A DNA stretch of 5,806 bases from Rhodospirillales bacterium (GTDB taxonomy: Bacteria > Pseudomonadota > Alphaproteobacteria > CACIAM-22H2), in contig JACQAF010000142.1 in assembly GCA_016195145.1 (NCBI GenBank), positions 1-5,806 on the forward strand. Direction: 5' to 3'. The first letter of the stretch is position 1; every line of letters begins with the position of its first letter. Below are positions 1 to 5,806 of this stretch, in pieces. The notes below the pieces were generated by a model. It was not told the origin of the DNA, searched no databases, and saw only the letters and a program-made list of their open reading frames with translations. The position numbers and the translations under genes were made by a program.

Positions 1-961
1 ACTCGCGCGACCGGCAGGCCTGCATCTCGACCAGCAGGGACTGACTTTCGTGCAGGCTCATGCCGCGCGCCTGGCCGACCGGCTGATGCCGCCAGCGCGC
101 CGGCAGGCCGCGCTCGTACAGCGCATGCCCGGTTTCGTGCAGCACGCCCATCAGGCCGGAGAGGAAATCGCCTTCGTCCCATCGCGTGGTGATGCGCACA
201 TCGTCGGGCACCCCGCCGCAGAACGGATGGTGGCTGGTGTCGAGCCGGCCATGGGCGAAATCGAAGCCGAGCGCGGCCATCAGCCGGACCGCCAGCGCCT
301 TCTGCTTCTCGGCCGGGAACGGGCCGGTGGGCGGCGGCGGCGCGGGCTCGCGCGCCTGACGGGCGATAACGCGATCGATGAATTCGGGCAGGAACCCAGC
401 GAGGCCGTCGAAAATGCCGGCGATCTCGGCCGCCGAGCCGCCCGGCTCGTATTCGTCGAGCAGCGCATCGTACGGCCCGACGCCGAACGCCGACGCCTTG
501 GCCGTCGCCACCTCGCGCGTAAGGCCGAGGACGCGGCCGAGCGACGGCAACAGCCCCTTGAAATCGTTCGCCGGCCGCGCCGCGCGCCAGAGCATTTCGC
601 ACTCCGACACCGCCTTGGACAGGGCGCCGACCAGATCGGCCGGCACGGCGGTCGCGTGCCGCCATGCGCGCCGCATTTCGCGCAAATTCGCCCGCTGCCA
701 GGCGTCGAGGTCGCGCTCCCCCTCCGCCGCGGCGAGGAGATCGCCCGTCGCCCGGTCGGTCAGCAGCTCATGGGCGACGACCTTAAGCGTCGCCAGCTGG
801 TCGCCGCGCACGGCCGCTCCGCCGTCCGGCATCATCGCCTCCATGTCCCATTGCAGCATGCCGATGGCGTCGCCGATCAGCGCGATGCGCTCGAAACGCC
901 GTTCAAGCTGCGTATAACTCGAAGACGCCGCGAGACGTGCGGCGGGCATAGCGGGCGTCAT
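1..961 (-). CDS. M32-family metallocarboxypeptidase (carboxypeptidase Taq type), 3' end cut by window edge
   Basis: Reading the minus strand from an ATG at 961 gives 320 residues with no stop before the left edge, about two thirds of the usual ~500-residue family length. The family removes C-terminal amino acids from peptides with a divalent metal and is normally cytoplasmic; no signal peptide is visible. Family signatures appear in order: LQWDMEAMMP near residues 36-45, HPF at 245-247, DVRITTR at 254-260, the zinc-binding HETGH at 275-279, and HESQ at 304-307. E305 is the expected third metal ligand, and its 30-residue distance from the first His of HExxH fits the family. The start is supported by AAGGA 7 bases upstream; an ATG four codons further in (949) is possible. 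The gene begins 24 bases after the SURF1 stop, so it may be co-transcribed with the oxidase genes. Its substrate and any tie to respiration are unknown. The family call is firm. Confidence 0.93.
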   Translation of the reverse strand, partial: MTPAMPAARLAASSSYTQLERRFERIALIGDAIGMLQWDMEAMMPDGGAAVRGDQLATLKVVAHELLTDRATGDLLAAAEGERDLDAWQRANLREMRRAWRHATAVPADLVGALSKAVSECEMLWRAARPANDFKGLLPSLGRVLGLTREVATAKASAFGVGPYDALLDEYEPGGSAAEIAGIFDGLAGFLPEFIDRVIARQAREPAPPPPTGPFPAEKQKALAVRLMAALGFDFAHGRLDTSHHPFCGGVPDDVRITTRWDEGDFLSGLMGVLHETGHALYERGLPARWRHQPVGQARGMSLHESQSLLVEMQACRSRE

Positions 962-968
962 GGGCCTG

Positions 969-973
969 TCCTT
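969..973 (-). promoter_or_regulatory. Ribosome binding site of the M32 peptidase gene
   Basis: AAGGA on the minus strand lies 7 bases before the ATG at 961, in the 24-base gap after the SURF1 stop. It favours the ATG at 961 over the in-frame ATG at 949. Confidence 0.6.
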
Positions 974-985
974 ATCCGCTCCGGT

Positions 986-1726
986 TCAGGCGCGGGGACC
1001 TGCGGGCCGCACGCGCTGCGACATAACATAGATCACGAGCAGAACGATGGCGAGAGCGTACCAGGTGATCGCGTATTGGAGATGGTTGTTCGGCAGCTCG
1101 ACCATTGTCTGCCCGCCGAGCGGATAGCCGCCGGGATTGGGCGCCGGCCCCGCTTCGACATAGAACGGCGCCGCGCCGGGTACGCCGGCGGCGCGCGCCA
1201 TCGCCGGCAGGTCGAACCATAGCCAGACATTGCGCACCGGGTCGTTGTCAGGCATCAGCCAGCCGCGGCGCGGCTCGGTGCGCAGGATGCCCTCGATCGT
1301 TACCGTCCCCCCGACCTGCCCGGCTGCGCGGGCCGCCGGATCCCTGAATCGGGACGGGACCCAACCGCGATTGACCAGCACCGGCGGGCCGTCGGCGCGC
1401 AGCAGCGGCGTCACCGGGCAGATGCCGTCGTTGCCGCGCTGCGAGCGGCAGGCAAGATGCAGTTCCCGCGCGTGGTCGAAACGGCCGACCAACCGGACGC
1501 GCCGGAAATCGAGCGCTTCGGGATCGGAGATGGCGGCGGGAAGATCGATCGCCGGGCCCGTGGCCTGCGCCGCGCGGTGGGCGTTGATCGCATTCTTTTC
1601 GACCAGGCGGACGACCTGCCAGGTGCCGAGGCCGACCAGCACCGCAACCCCAACCGCCGTCATCGCGGTCGGCCAGAAGCCTGGCCGGAAATCGCGGAAG
1701 GCGCGGCCGAGTTCAGTCAGGAGCAT
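986..1726 (-). CDS. SURF1 family protein, cytochrome c oxidase assembly factor
   Basis: A 246-residue inner-membrane protein of the SURF1/Shy1 family, which assists insertion or retention of heme a3 in subunit I. The sequence shows the standard plan: an N-terminal membrane segment around residues 17-36 ending in GTWQ (34-37), a large extracytoplasmic domain with NRGWVP (119-124), and a C-terminal membrane segment beginning at PNNHLQYAITWYALA (212-226), a hallmark of the family. Length is normal. The ATG at 1726 is chosen because GGTGA lies 5 bases upstream. An in-frame GTG at 1741 would add five residues but has no visible ribosome binding site. Either start lies inside the end of the DUF983 gene (overlap 14 or 29 bases), which suggests translational coupling. 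The family call is firm; the start is not. Confidence 0.95.
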   Translation of the reverse strand: MLLTELGRAFRDFRPGFWPTAMTAVGVAVLVGLGTWQVVRLVEKNAINAHRAAQATGPAIDLPAAISDPEALDFRRVRLVGRFDHARELHLACRSQRGNDGICPVTPLLRADGPPVLVNRGWVPSRFRDPAARAAGQVGGTVTIEGILRTEPRRGWLMPDNDPVRNVWLWFDLPAMARAAGVPGAAPFYVEAGPAPNPGGYPLGGQTMVELPNNHLQYAITWYALAIVLLVIYVMSQRVRPAGPRA

Positions 1727-2081
1727 GGAAATCACCGGCACGATGGCGGAACTGGAGGGCGATCATCGTCGCCTTCAACGGGCGCAGCATGGCGATAGCG
1801 CCGCCGAAAATCACCGCCGGCCAGATCGCCGCATGGACCCAGATCGGCGGCGCGAACTTCGTCTCGACCAGCAGCACCAGACCGACGACGACGAAGCCCA
1901 GGATGAGGATGACGAAGACCGTCGGGCCGTCGCCCGAATCCTGGGCCGCAAGGTCGAGCCCGCAGACCCGGCAGGTCTTGCGCACCGCGAGCAGGCCGTC
2001 GAATAGCGGCCCCTCGCCGCAGCGCGGACAACGGCAACGCATCCCCGCCCGGAACGGCGATACCGGGCCGGGCGCCGTCAT
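1713..2081 (-). CDS. DUF983 family small membrane protein
   Basis: A 122-residue protein recognisable as DUF983. The N-terminal part has two CxxC pairs (C18/C21 in CPRCGEGPLF and C37/C40 in CRVCGLDL), a pattern that could bind zinc or another metal, though binding is not shown. An acidic and Gly-rich linker (AQDSGDGPT, 46-54) follows, then two hydrophobic membrane segments at about 54-73 and 80-99, and a short basic tail. The family has no established biochemical function. It recurs between ctaE and SURF1 in alphaproteobacterial oxidase clusters, so a role in oxidase assembly is plausible by context only. It starts 16 bases after the ctaE stop with no strong ribosome binding site, and its end overlaps the SURF1 start. 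A second ATG at codon 14 (2042) would still keep all four Cys and cannot be excluded. Confidence 0.92.
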   Translation of the reverse strand: MTAPGPVSPFRAGMRCRCPRCGEGPLFDGLLAVRKTCRVCGLDLAAQDSGDGPTVFVILILGFVVVGLVLLVETKFAPPIWVHAAIWPAVIFGGAIAMLRPLKATMIALQFRHRAGDFHAPD

Positions 2082-2097
2082 CTGCGGGCCGCGCGGA

Positions 2098-2958
2098 TCA
2101 CCCGACGACCGCGCCGGCCGAACCCCACCAGTAGATGACGCAAAACAGAAACAGCCAGACGACGTCGACGAAATGCCAGTACCACGCCGCCGCCTCGAAG
2201 CCGAAATGGCGTTCGGGCGTGAAATGGCCCTTCATCGCCCGGCCGAGACACACCGACAGGAAGATGGTGCCGACGATGACGTGGAAGCCGTGGAACCCGG
2301 TCGCCATGAAGAAAGTCGAGGGATAGATCCCGCCGGTGAAACCGAAGGCCGCATGGCTGTATTCGTAGGCCTGCAAGGCCGTAAAGGCGAGGCCGAGCGC
2401 GACGGTCAGCGCCAGGCCGTAAATCAGGTGCGGCCGGTTCTGCTCGCGCAGCGCATGATGGGCCCAGGTGACCGTGGCTCCCGAGGTAAGCAAGATCAGG
2501 GTATTGAGGAACGGCAGGTCCCAGGCGTCGAACGGCACGACATCCTTGGGCGGCCACACGCCGCCGACCGTATGCTCGGGGAAGAGCGAGAAGTGGAAGA
2601 AGGCCCAGAAGAAGGCGACGAAGAACATCACCTCGGAGGCGATGAACAGGAACATGCCATAGCGCAGGCCGAGCCGGACCACCGCCGAGTGCACGCCGGG
2701 GGTGCGCGATTCCTTGATCACCTGGCCCCACCAGCCGGCCATGGTGAACAGCACCAGCACGACGCCGATCAGCACCTTCCAGATGCCGAGCGCCTTGAGC
2801 TTCGGCTCGAGCGCGTCGCCGAACATTTCAGGGTACATGTAGGACAGCGCCCCGATAGCGAGAACGAACGCGGCCACCGCGCCGATGATCGGCCACGGGC
2901 TAGGCTCGACGAGATGATAGGGCTGCTTGATCCCGGATCCGGTGGTGGTCTGCGCCAT
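2098..2958 (-). CDS. ctaE: Cytochrome c oxidase subunit III
   Basis: A complete 286-residue subunit III of the aa3-type oxidase. This core inner-membrane subunit carries no redox centre; it stabilises the enzyme and supports proton uptake. The N-terminus has the bacterial motif YHLVEPSPWP (14-23). Seven hydrophobic segments are expected and can be followed. Family markers include FIASEVMFF (105-113), whose E109 matches the conserved carbodiimide-reactive Glu, then TGFHGFHV (220-227) and WHFVDVVWLFLF (261-272) near the C-terminus. The ATG at 2958 is supported by AAGGAG 9 bases upstream, the clearest Shine-Dalgarno in the window along with that of the small gene at 3739. It follows ctaG after a 63-base spacer containing a GC-rich hairpin and precedes DUF983 by 16 bases. 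No key residue is missing and the identification is secure. Confidence 0.98.
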   Translation of the reverse strand: MAQTTTGSGIKQPYHLVEPSPWPIIGAVAAFVLAIGALSYMYPEMFGDALEPKLKALGIWKVLIGVVLVLFTMAGWWGQVIKESRTPGVHSAVVRLGLRYGMFLFIASEVMFFVAFFWAFFHFSLFPEHTVGGVWPPKDVVPFDAWDLPFLNTLILLTSGATVTWAHHALREQNRPHLIYGLALTVALGLAFTALQAYEYSHAAFGFTGGIYPSTFFMATGFHGFHVIVGTIFLSVCLGRAMKGHFTPERHFGFEAAAWYWHFVDVVWLFLFCVIYWWGSAGAVVG

Positions 2959-2967
2959 GTTGTTCTG

Positions 2968-2973
2968 CTCCTT
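2968..2973 (-). promoter_or_regulatory. Strong ribosome binding site of ctaE
   Basis: AAGGAG on the minus strand, 9 bases before the ctaE ATG at 2958. It fixes the ctaE start and lies 12 bases downstream of the hairpin at 2986-3006. Confidence 0.75.
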
Positions 2974-2985
2974 GACTGGCTCGAA

Positions 2986-3006
2986 GGGCCGCGCCCCGGC
3001 GCGCCC
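2986..3006 (-). other. GC-rich hairpin in the ctaG-ctaE spacer
   Basis: On the transcript, GGG-CGCGC pairs with GCGCG-(G)-CCC around a four-base loop CGGG: eight G-C pairs interrupted by one bulged G. It lies between the ctaG stop and the ctaE ribosome binding site. No run of T follows, so it is not a classical intrinsic terminator. It could slow exonucleases or mark a processing point that sets ctaE apart from the upstream genes. The structure is seen by base pairing only and its function is inferred; GC-rich DNA forms such hairpins by chance fairly often. Confidence 0.4.
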
Positions 3007-3021
3007 GGTCGTTTAATTCCG

Positions 3022-3618
3022 TCAGTTGACCGTCTGGCTCCGCTGGGGCGCGGCAGCCAGATCCGGCTTCTTGAGGTCGTCCTTCGCGCGGAAGAATGTG
3101 TAGGAAAGAGTGATGGTGTTGACGTCGCGCAGGTTCGGGTCGTCGACGATCTTCGGATCGATGAAGAACGACACCGGCATGTCGAGCGATTCGCCCGCCT
3201 CGAGGCGCTGTTCGGTGAAGCAGAAGCAGGCGACCTTGTCGAAATAGATCCCCGCCTTGTTCGGCGTCACGTTGAAGGTGGCCGTGCCGGTGGTGGCGAT
3301 CGCGCTGCGATTCGTCGCGCGGTAATAGATCAGCTTTTCCTCGCCGACATGAACCTTCACTTCGCGCTGCGCCGGCGCGAAGCTCCATGGCAGGTCGCTG
3401 CCTGCAACATTGGCGTCGAAGCGGACGGTCATCATCCGCTCGCCGATTCTTGCCGGCGCCTCGGTCGCGCGCTGCGTCGTCCCGCCGAAGCCGGTCACCT
3501 GGCAGAACAGGGTGTAAAGAGGCACTGCCGCGTAGGCCATGCCGAGCATGCCGACCGCCGTCCCGGCGATGATCATCGCCAGGCGTCGGTTGGCCGGCCG
3601 GGACGCGGGTGCCGCCAT
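3022..3618 (-). CDS. ctaG: CtaG/Cox11 cytochrome c oxidase assembly protein, copper delivery to CuB
   Basis: A 198-residue Cox11-type protein, anchored in the inner membrane with a periplasmic copper-binding domain, which delivers copper to the CuB site of subunit I. The sequence shows a basic N-terminus (RPANRR), one membrane segment at about 14-33, the conserved AVPLYTLFCQVTGFGGTTQ (31-49, with C39), and the copper-ligand motif CFCF (C131, C133) within YFDKVACFCFTEQRL. The C-terminal LSYTFF is also typical. Length is normal. The ATG at 3618 is chosen: it sits one base after the stop of the small upstream gene (TGAGATG) with GGGG 6 bases upstream. A GTG at 3630 would add four residues and overlap that gene. 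Tight coupling with the CoxF-like gene is likely. The name ctaG here means the Cox11 family, not the unrelated Bacillus CtaG. Confidence 0.97.
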   Translation of the reverse strand: MAAPASRPANRRLAMIIAGTAVGMLGMAYAAVPLYTLFCQVTGFGGTTQRATEAPARIGERMMTVRFDANVAGSDLPWSFAPAQREVKVHVGEEKLIYYRATNRSAIATTGTATFNVTPNKAGIYFDKVACFCFTEQRLEAGESLDMPVSFFIDPKIVDDPNLRDVNTITLSYTFFRAKDDLKKPDLAAAPQRSQTVN

Positions 3619-3619
3619 C

Positions 3620-3739
3620 TCAGACCCCACCCATGCGAACGATGGTGATCAGATAAAAGAGGACGCACAGCCCGGCGACAACCAGGCCGACGGCCAGATT
3701 CTTGGCCCGCCGGCGGCGTTGCAGATCGTCAAGCGCCAT
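3620..3739 (-). CDS. CoxF-like small single-span membrane protein
   Basis: A 39-residue open frame between ctaB and ctaG. The N-terminal stretch is charged and Arg-rich (MALDDLQRRRRAKN), followed by one membrane segment at about 15-34 and a short tail RMGGV. By the positive-inside rule the N-terminus should face the cytoplasm. Coding status is supported by an excellent ribosome binding site, GGAGG 5 bases before the ATG at 3739, by its fit in the ctaB-ctaG gap (11 bases after ctaB, 1 base before ctaG), and by resemblance to the short CoxF proteins found at this position in rhizobial and other alphaproteobacterial oxidase operons (N-terminal basic block, then a hydrophobic helix ending in YxxTIV). 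An in-frame ATG at 3754 overlaps the ctaB stop as ATGA and would add five residues. The function is unknown; an assembly role is guessed from context. Confidence 0.82.
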   Translation of the reverse strand: MALDDLQRRRRAKNLAVGLVVAGLCVLFYLITIVRMGGV

Positions 3740-3744
3740 CGCCG

Positions 3745-3749
3745 CCTCC
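3745..3749 (-). promoter_or_regulatory. Strong ribosome binding site of the CoxF-like gene
   Basis: GGAGG on the minus strand, 5 bases before the ATG at 3739, inside the short gap after the ctaB stop. It favours the ATG at 3739 over the one at 3754 and argues that this very short frame is translated. Confidence 0.7.
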
Positions 3750-3750
3750 C

Positions 3751-4671
3751 TCATGACACTGCCTGCGGCGCGTGATCGACGATGAGCAGCGCGAACAGGA
3801 GGAACAGATAGACGATTGAAAAGCCGAACAGCCGCTTGGCCGCGATCTCGCTAGGCTCGCGCCACAGCACCAGCGCGCCAGCAACGAAGGCAAGGCCGAG
3901 CACGGCCGCGCCGGCTGCATAAAGCGGCCCGGCGATGCCGAGCGCCCACGGAGCCAGCCCGAGCGGCGCCAGCGCCACGGCATAAAGCAGGATCTGGCGG
4001 CGCGTTTCGGCCGCGCCCGACACCACCGGCAGCATCGGCACGCCGGCCTTGGCGTACTCGCCGGAGCGGAACAGCGCCAGCGCCCAGAAATGCGGCGGCG
4101 TCCACATGAAGATAATCGCGAACAGCGCGACCGAAGCGAAAGATACGTCGCCGGTCACCGCCGCCCAGCCGATCATCGGCGGAAAGGCGCCCGCCGCTCC
4201 GCCGATGACGATGTTCTGCGGCGTGCGCCGCTTGAGCCACACCGTATAGACGAAAACATAAAACAGGATCGATAACGCCAGCAGCGCCGCGGCGGCAAGG
4301 TTCACCGCCAGCGCCATGACGACGACCGAGCCGATCCCCAGCACGACGCCGAACGCCAGCGCTTCGGCGGGGTCCATGCGCCCGGCGGGGATCGGCCGCT
4401 CGCGGGTGCGCGACATCAGGGCGTCGATATCGCGGTCGTACCACATGTTGATCGCCCCGGCAGCGCCGGCACCGACCGCGACACACAGGATTGCAATCGC
4501 CGCCAGCACGGGATGCAGGCCGCCCGGCGCCACGACCAGGCCGGCGAAGGCCGTGAACACCACCAGGCTCATCACCCGCGGCTTGAGCAGGGCGACGAAG
4601 TCGCCCACGCCCGCCGCCGGCACGCCGGCCATCGCGGCATTCATATCGATGCTGCTGTCGGACATCTGCAT
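3751..4671 (-). CDS. ctaB: Protoheme IX farnesyltransferase (heme O synthase)
   Basis: A polytopic inner-membrane prenyltransferase of the UbiA superfamily that attaches a farnesyl group to heme B to make heme O, the precursor of the heme A used by the CtaD subunit. With the ATG at 4671 it has 306 residues, a normal length. The first Asp-rich prenyl-diphosphate/Mg site is NMWYDRDIDALMSRTRERPIPAG (about 75-97). The cytoplasmic loop YTVWLKRRTPQNIVIGG (about 142-158) and WTPPHFWALA (about 190-199) are hallmarks of the heme O synthase branch. Several hydrophobic segments fit the usual nine helices. The start is uncertain: GTG at 4677, ATG at 4671 and ATG at 4665 are in frame and none has a strong ribosome binding site. 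The conserved region begins only near FVALLKPRVM, so all are compatible. It follows ctaD by about 46 bases and precedes the small gene by 11. Confidence 0.96.
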   Translation of the reverse strand: MQMSDSSIDMNAAMAGVPAAGVGDFVALLKPRVMSLVVFTAFAGLVVAPGGLHPVLAAIAILCVAVGAGAAGAINMWYDRDIDALMSRTRERPIPAGRMDPAEALAFGVVLGIGSVVVMALAVNLAAAALLALSILFYVFVYTVWLKRRTPQNIVIGGAAGAFPPMIGWAAVTGDVSFASVALFAIIFMWTPPHFWALALFRSGEYAKAGVPMLPVVSGAAETRRQILLYAVALAPLGLAPWALGIAGPLYAAGAAVLGLAFVAGALVLWREPSEIAAKRLFGFSIVYLFLLFALLIVDHAPQAVS

Positions 4672-4707
4672 GCTCACGTCGCCAAGCTCGCGCCCTGCGG
4701 CCGTCTA

Positions 4708-4730
4708 AGCCCCGGTTTCAGTGCCGGGCT
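4708..4730 (-). other. Small hairpin spanning the ctaD stop codon
   Basis: On the transcript, AGCCCGG (4724-4730) can pair with CCGGGGCT (4708-4715) with one bulged base, around a loop of eight that holds the ctaD TGA. No T-run follows, so it is not a convincing intrinsic terminator. It may be a weak processing or stability element between ctaD and ctaB, or chance in GC-rich DNA. Confidence 0.25.
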
Positions 4731-5806
4731 TCGGCCGCGATCTTCGGCAGCTCCTCGTAGGTGTGGAACGGCGGCGGCGAGGAATGCATCCACTCCAGCG
4801 TCGTGGCACCCTCGCCCCACGGATTGGCGGCCGCCTTGCGGCCCGCGGCCAGCGCCCATATCACGACGACGACGAAGAACAGCGTCGAGGCGAAGGCGAT
4901 ATACGCGCCGATCGAGGACACATAGTTCCAGCCGGCGAACGCATCCGGATAGTCGGGAATGCGGCGCGGCATGCCGGCGAGGCCGAGGAAGTGCTGTGGG
5001 AAGAAGGTCAGGTTGACGCCGATGAAGGTCGTCCAGAAATGCAGCTGGCCCGCCCATTCCGGGATTTCGCGCCCCGACATCTTGCCGAACCAGTAATAGA
5101 AGCCGGCGAAGATGCCGAACACCGCGCCGAGGCTCAGCACATAGTGGAAATGCGCAACCACGTAATAGGTGTTGTGGAGCGCAACGTCCGCGCCCGCGTT
5201 GGCGAGCACGACGCCGGTGACGCCGCCGACGGTGAACAGGAACAGAAGGCCGATCGCCCACAGCATCGGGGTGCGGAAATCGAGCGAGCCGCCCCACATC
5301 GTCGCGATCCACGAGAAGATCTTGATGCCGGTGGGCACGGCGATGACCATCGTCGCGGCGGTGAAATAGGCCCGCGTGTCGACATCGAGGCCGACCGTAT
5401 ACATGTGGTGCGCCCAGACGACGAAGCCGATCACGCCGATCGCCACCATCGCATAGGCCATGCCGAGATAGCCGAACACCGGCTTGCGCGAGAAGGTGGA
5501 GATGACCTGGCTGATGATGCCGAAGGCCGGCAGGATCATGATGTAGACTTCGGGGTGGCCGAAAAACCAGAACAGGTGCAGGAACAGCACCGGATCGCCG
5601 CCGCCGGCGGGGTTGAAGAAGGCGGTGCCGAAATTGATGTCGGTCAGTAGCATGGTGATCGCGCCGGCGAGGACGGGCAGCGACAGGACCAGCAGGAACG
5701 CGGTTACCAGCATCGCCCAGATGAACAGCGGCATGCGGTGCATGGTCATGCCGGGGGCGCGCATGTTGAAGATGGTGGTGATGAAGTTGATCGCGCCCAG
5801 GATCGA
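4718..5806 (-). CDS. ctaD: Cytochrome c oxidase subunit I (aa3 type), 5' part beyond the right edge
   Basis: The C-terminal 362 residues of subunit I, roughly two thirds of a ~530-560 residue protein. The frame is open to the right edge, so the Met at 5764 is internal. The subunit holds heme a and the heme a3/CuB site that reduces O2 and pumps protons. In fragment numbering, the visible key residues are: GHPEVY with CuB ligand H84, proton-gate E86 and Y88 of the His-Tyr crosslink; WAHHMYTVG with CuB ligands H133/H134; PTGIKIFSW with K-channel K162; VAHFHYV with H219 (heme a3) and H221 (heme a); and MPRR with R281/R282 at the heme propionates. The Glu in HPEVY marks an A-type oxidase. One oddity is HNTYY, where HDTYY is usual, at the Mg/Mn site (H211, N212). 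The C-terminus NPWGEGATTLEW...PPPFHTYEELP is complete and typical. Confidence 0.98.
   Translation of the reverse strand, partial: SILGAINFITTIFNMRAPGMTMHRMPLFIWAMLVTAFLLVLSLPVLAGAITMLLTDINFGTAFFNPAGGGDPVLFLHLFWFFGHPEVYIMILPAFGIISQVISTFSRKPVFGYLGMAYAMVAIGVIGFVVWAHHMYTVGLDVDTRAYFTAATMVIAVPTGIKIFSWIATMWGGSLDFRTPMLWAIGLLFLFTVGGVTGVVLANAGADVALHNTYYVVAHFHYVLSLGAVFGIFAGFYYWFGKMSGREIPEWAGQLHFWTTFIGVNLTFFPQHFLGLAGMPRRIPDYPDAFAGWNYVSSIGAYIAFASTLFFVVVVIWALAAGRKAAANPWGEGATTLEWMHSSPPPFHTYEELPKIAAEARH

Noticed and set aside
50..1222. A 390-codon open frame on the plus strand
   Set aside because: It lies opposite the M32 peptidase and the end of SURF1, both supported by strong motifs. Its Arg- and Ala-rich sequence is a typical shadow of GC-rich coding DNA.
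2986..3006. A rho-independent terminator between ctaG and ctaE
   Set aside because: The stem is strong but is followed by CCTTCGAG rather than a T-run, and the next gene in the same direction begins soon after. It is kept only as a possible RNA structure.
1789..3648. A 619-codon open frame on the plus strand, opposite DUF983, ctaE and ctaG
   Set aside because: It runs antisense to well-identified genes. Its composition (rich in Arg, Asp, Glu, His, Gly, with many low-complexity stretches) is what the reverse strand of GC-rich membrane-protein genes produces. It resembles no known family and has no gene-like context.
4674..5312. A 212-codon minus-strand frame inside ctaD in another frame
   Set aside because: It overlaps ctaD out of frame, is rich in Arg, and has no motif. 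ctaD itself is intact, so this is not evidence of a frameshift.
4721..5650. A 309-codon open frame on the plus strand opposite ctaD
   Set aside because: It is antisense to subunit I, whose ligands and motifs are all present on the minus strand. The Asp/His/Glu-rich product is a reverse-complement artefact of hydrophobic codons.
5762..5764. The Met at 5764 as the start of ctaD
   Set aside because: The frame stays open to the right edge with SILGAINFITTIFN, which is conserved internal subunit I sequence, so the gene is cut by the window and this Met is internal.

Overview
The window is GC-rich bacterial DNA (about two thirds G+C by eye). It is filled almost end to end by one minus-strand gene cluster for an aa3-type cytochrome c oxidase and its assembly factors. 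Read 5'->3' on the minus strand, from the right edge to the left, the order is: ctaD (subunit I, cut by the right edge), ctaB (heme O synthase), a 39-residue single-membrane-segment protein resembling the CoxF family, ctaG (Cox11-type copper chaperone), ctaE (subunit III), a DUF983 protein, a SURF1 protein, and an M32-family metallocarboxypeptidase cut by the left edge. The gene order ctaD-ctaB-small ORF-ctaG-ctaE-DUF983-SURF1 and the protein sequences point to an alphaproteobacterium, perhaps a sphingomonad-like lineage. The order supports the class better than the genus.

Layout: 4718-5806 ctaD 3' part; 4678-4717 short gap next to a small hairpin; 3751-4671 ctaB; 3620-3739 CoxF-like small gene; 3022-3618 ctaG; 2959-3021 intergenic spacer with a GC-rich hairpin and a strong ribosome binding site; 2098-2958 ctaE; 1713-2081 DUF983; 986-1726 SURF1; 1-961 M32 peptidase. 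Gaps are at most about 60 bases and several genes touch or overlap, so a single transcript is likely. Its promoter, and a probable ctaC (subunit II) gene, would lie beyond the right edge. No RNA genes, mobile elements, CRISPR arrays or long repeats were seen, and no stretch over 300 bases lacks a gene.

How the genes work together: CtaD carries heme a and the heme a3/CuB centre, and CtaE is the third core membrane subunit. CtaB makes heme O, the precursor of heme A. CtaG delivers copper to CuB, and SURF1 helps insert or stabilise heme a3. The DUF983 and CoxF-like proteins are small membrane proteins that recur in such clusters and have no firmly assigned role. The M32 peptidase has no obvious link to respiration and may only be a downstream passenger.

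This is mostly a well-known locus, and I see no clearly new system. The points most worth a second look are an Asn at the usual Mg/Mn-ligand Asp of subunit I, the tiny CoxF-like gene that automatic calling easily misses, and the M32 peptidase at the tail of the operon.
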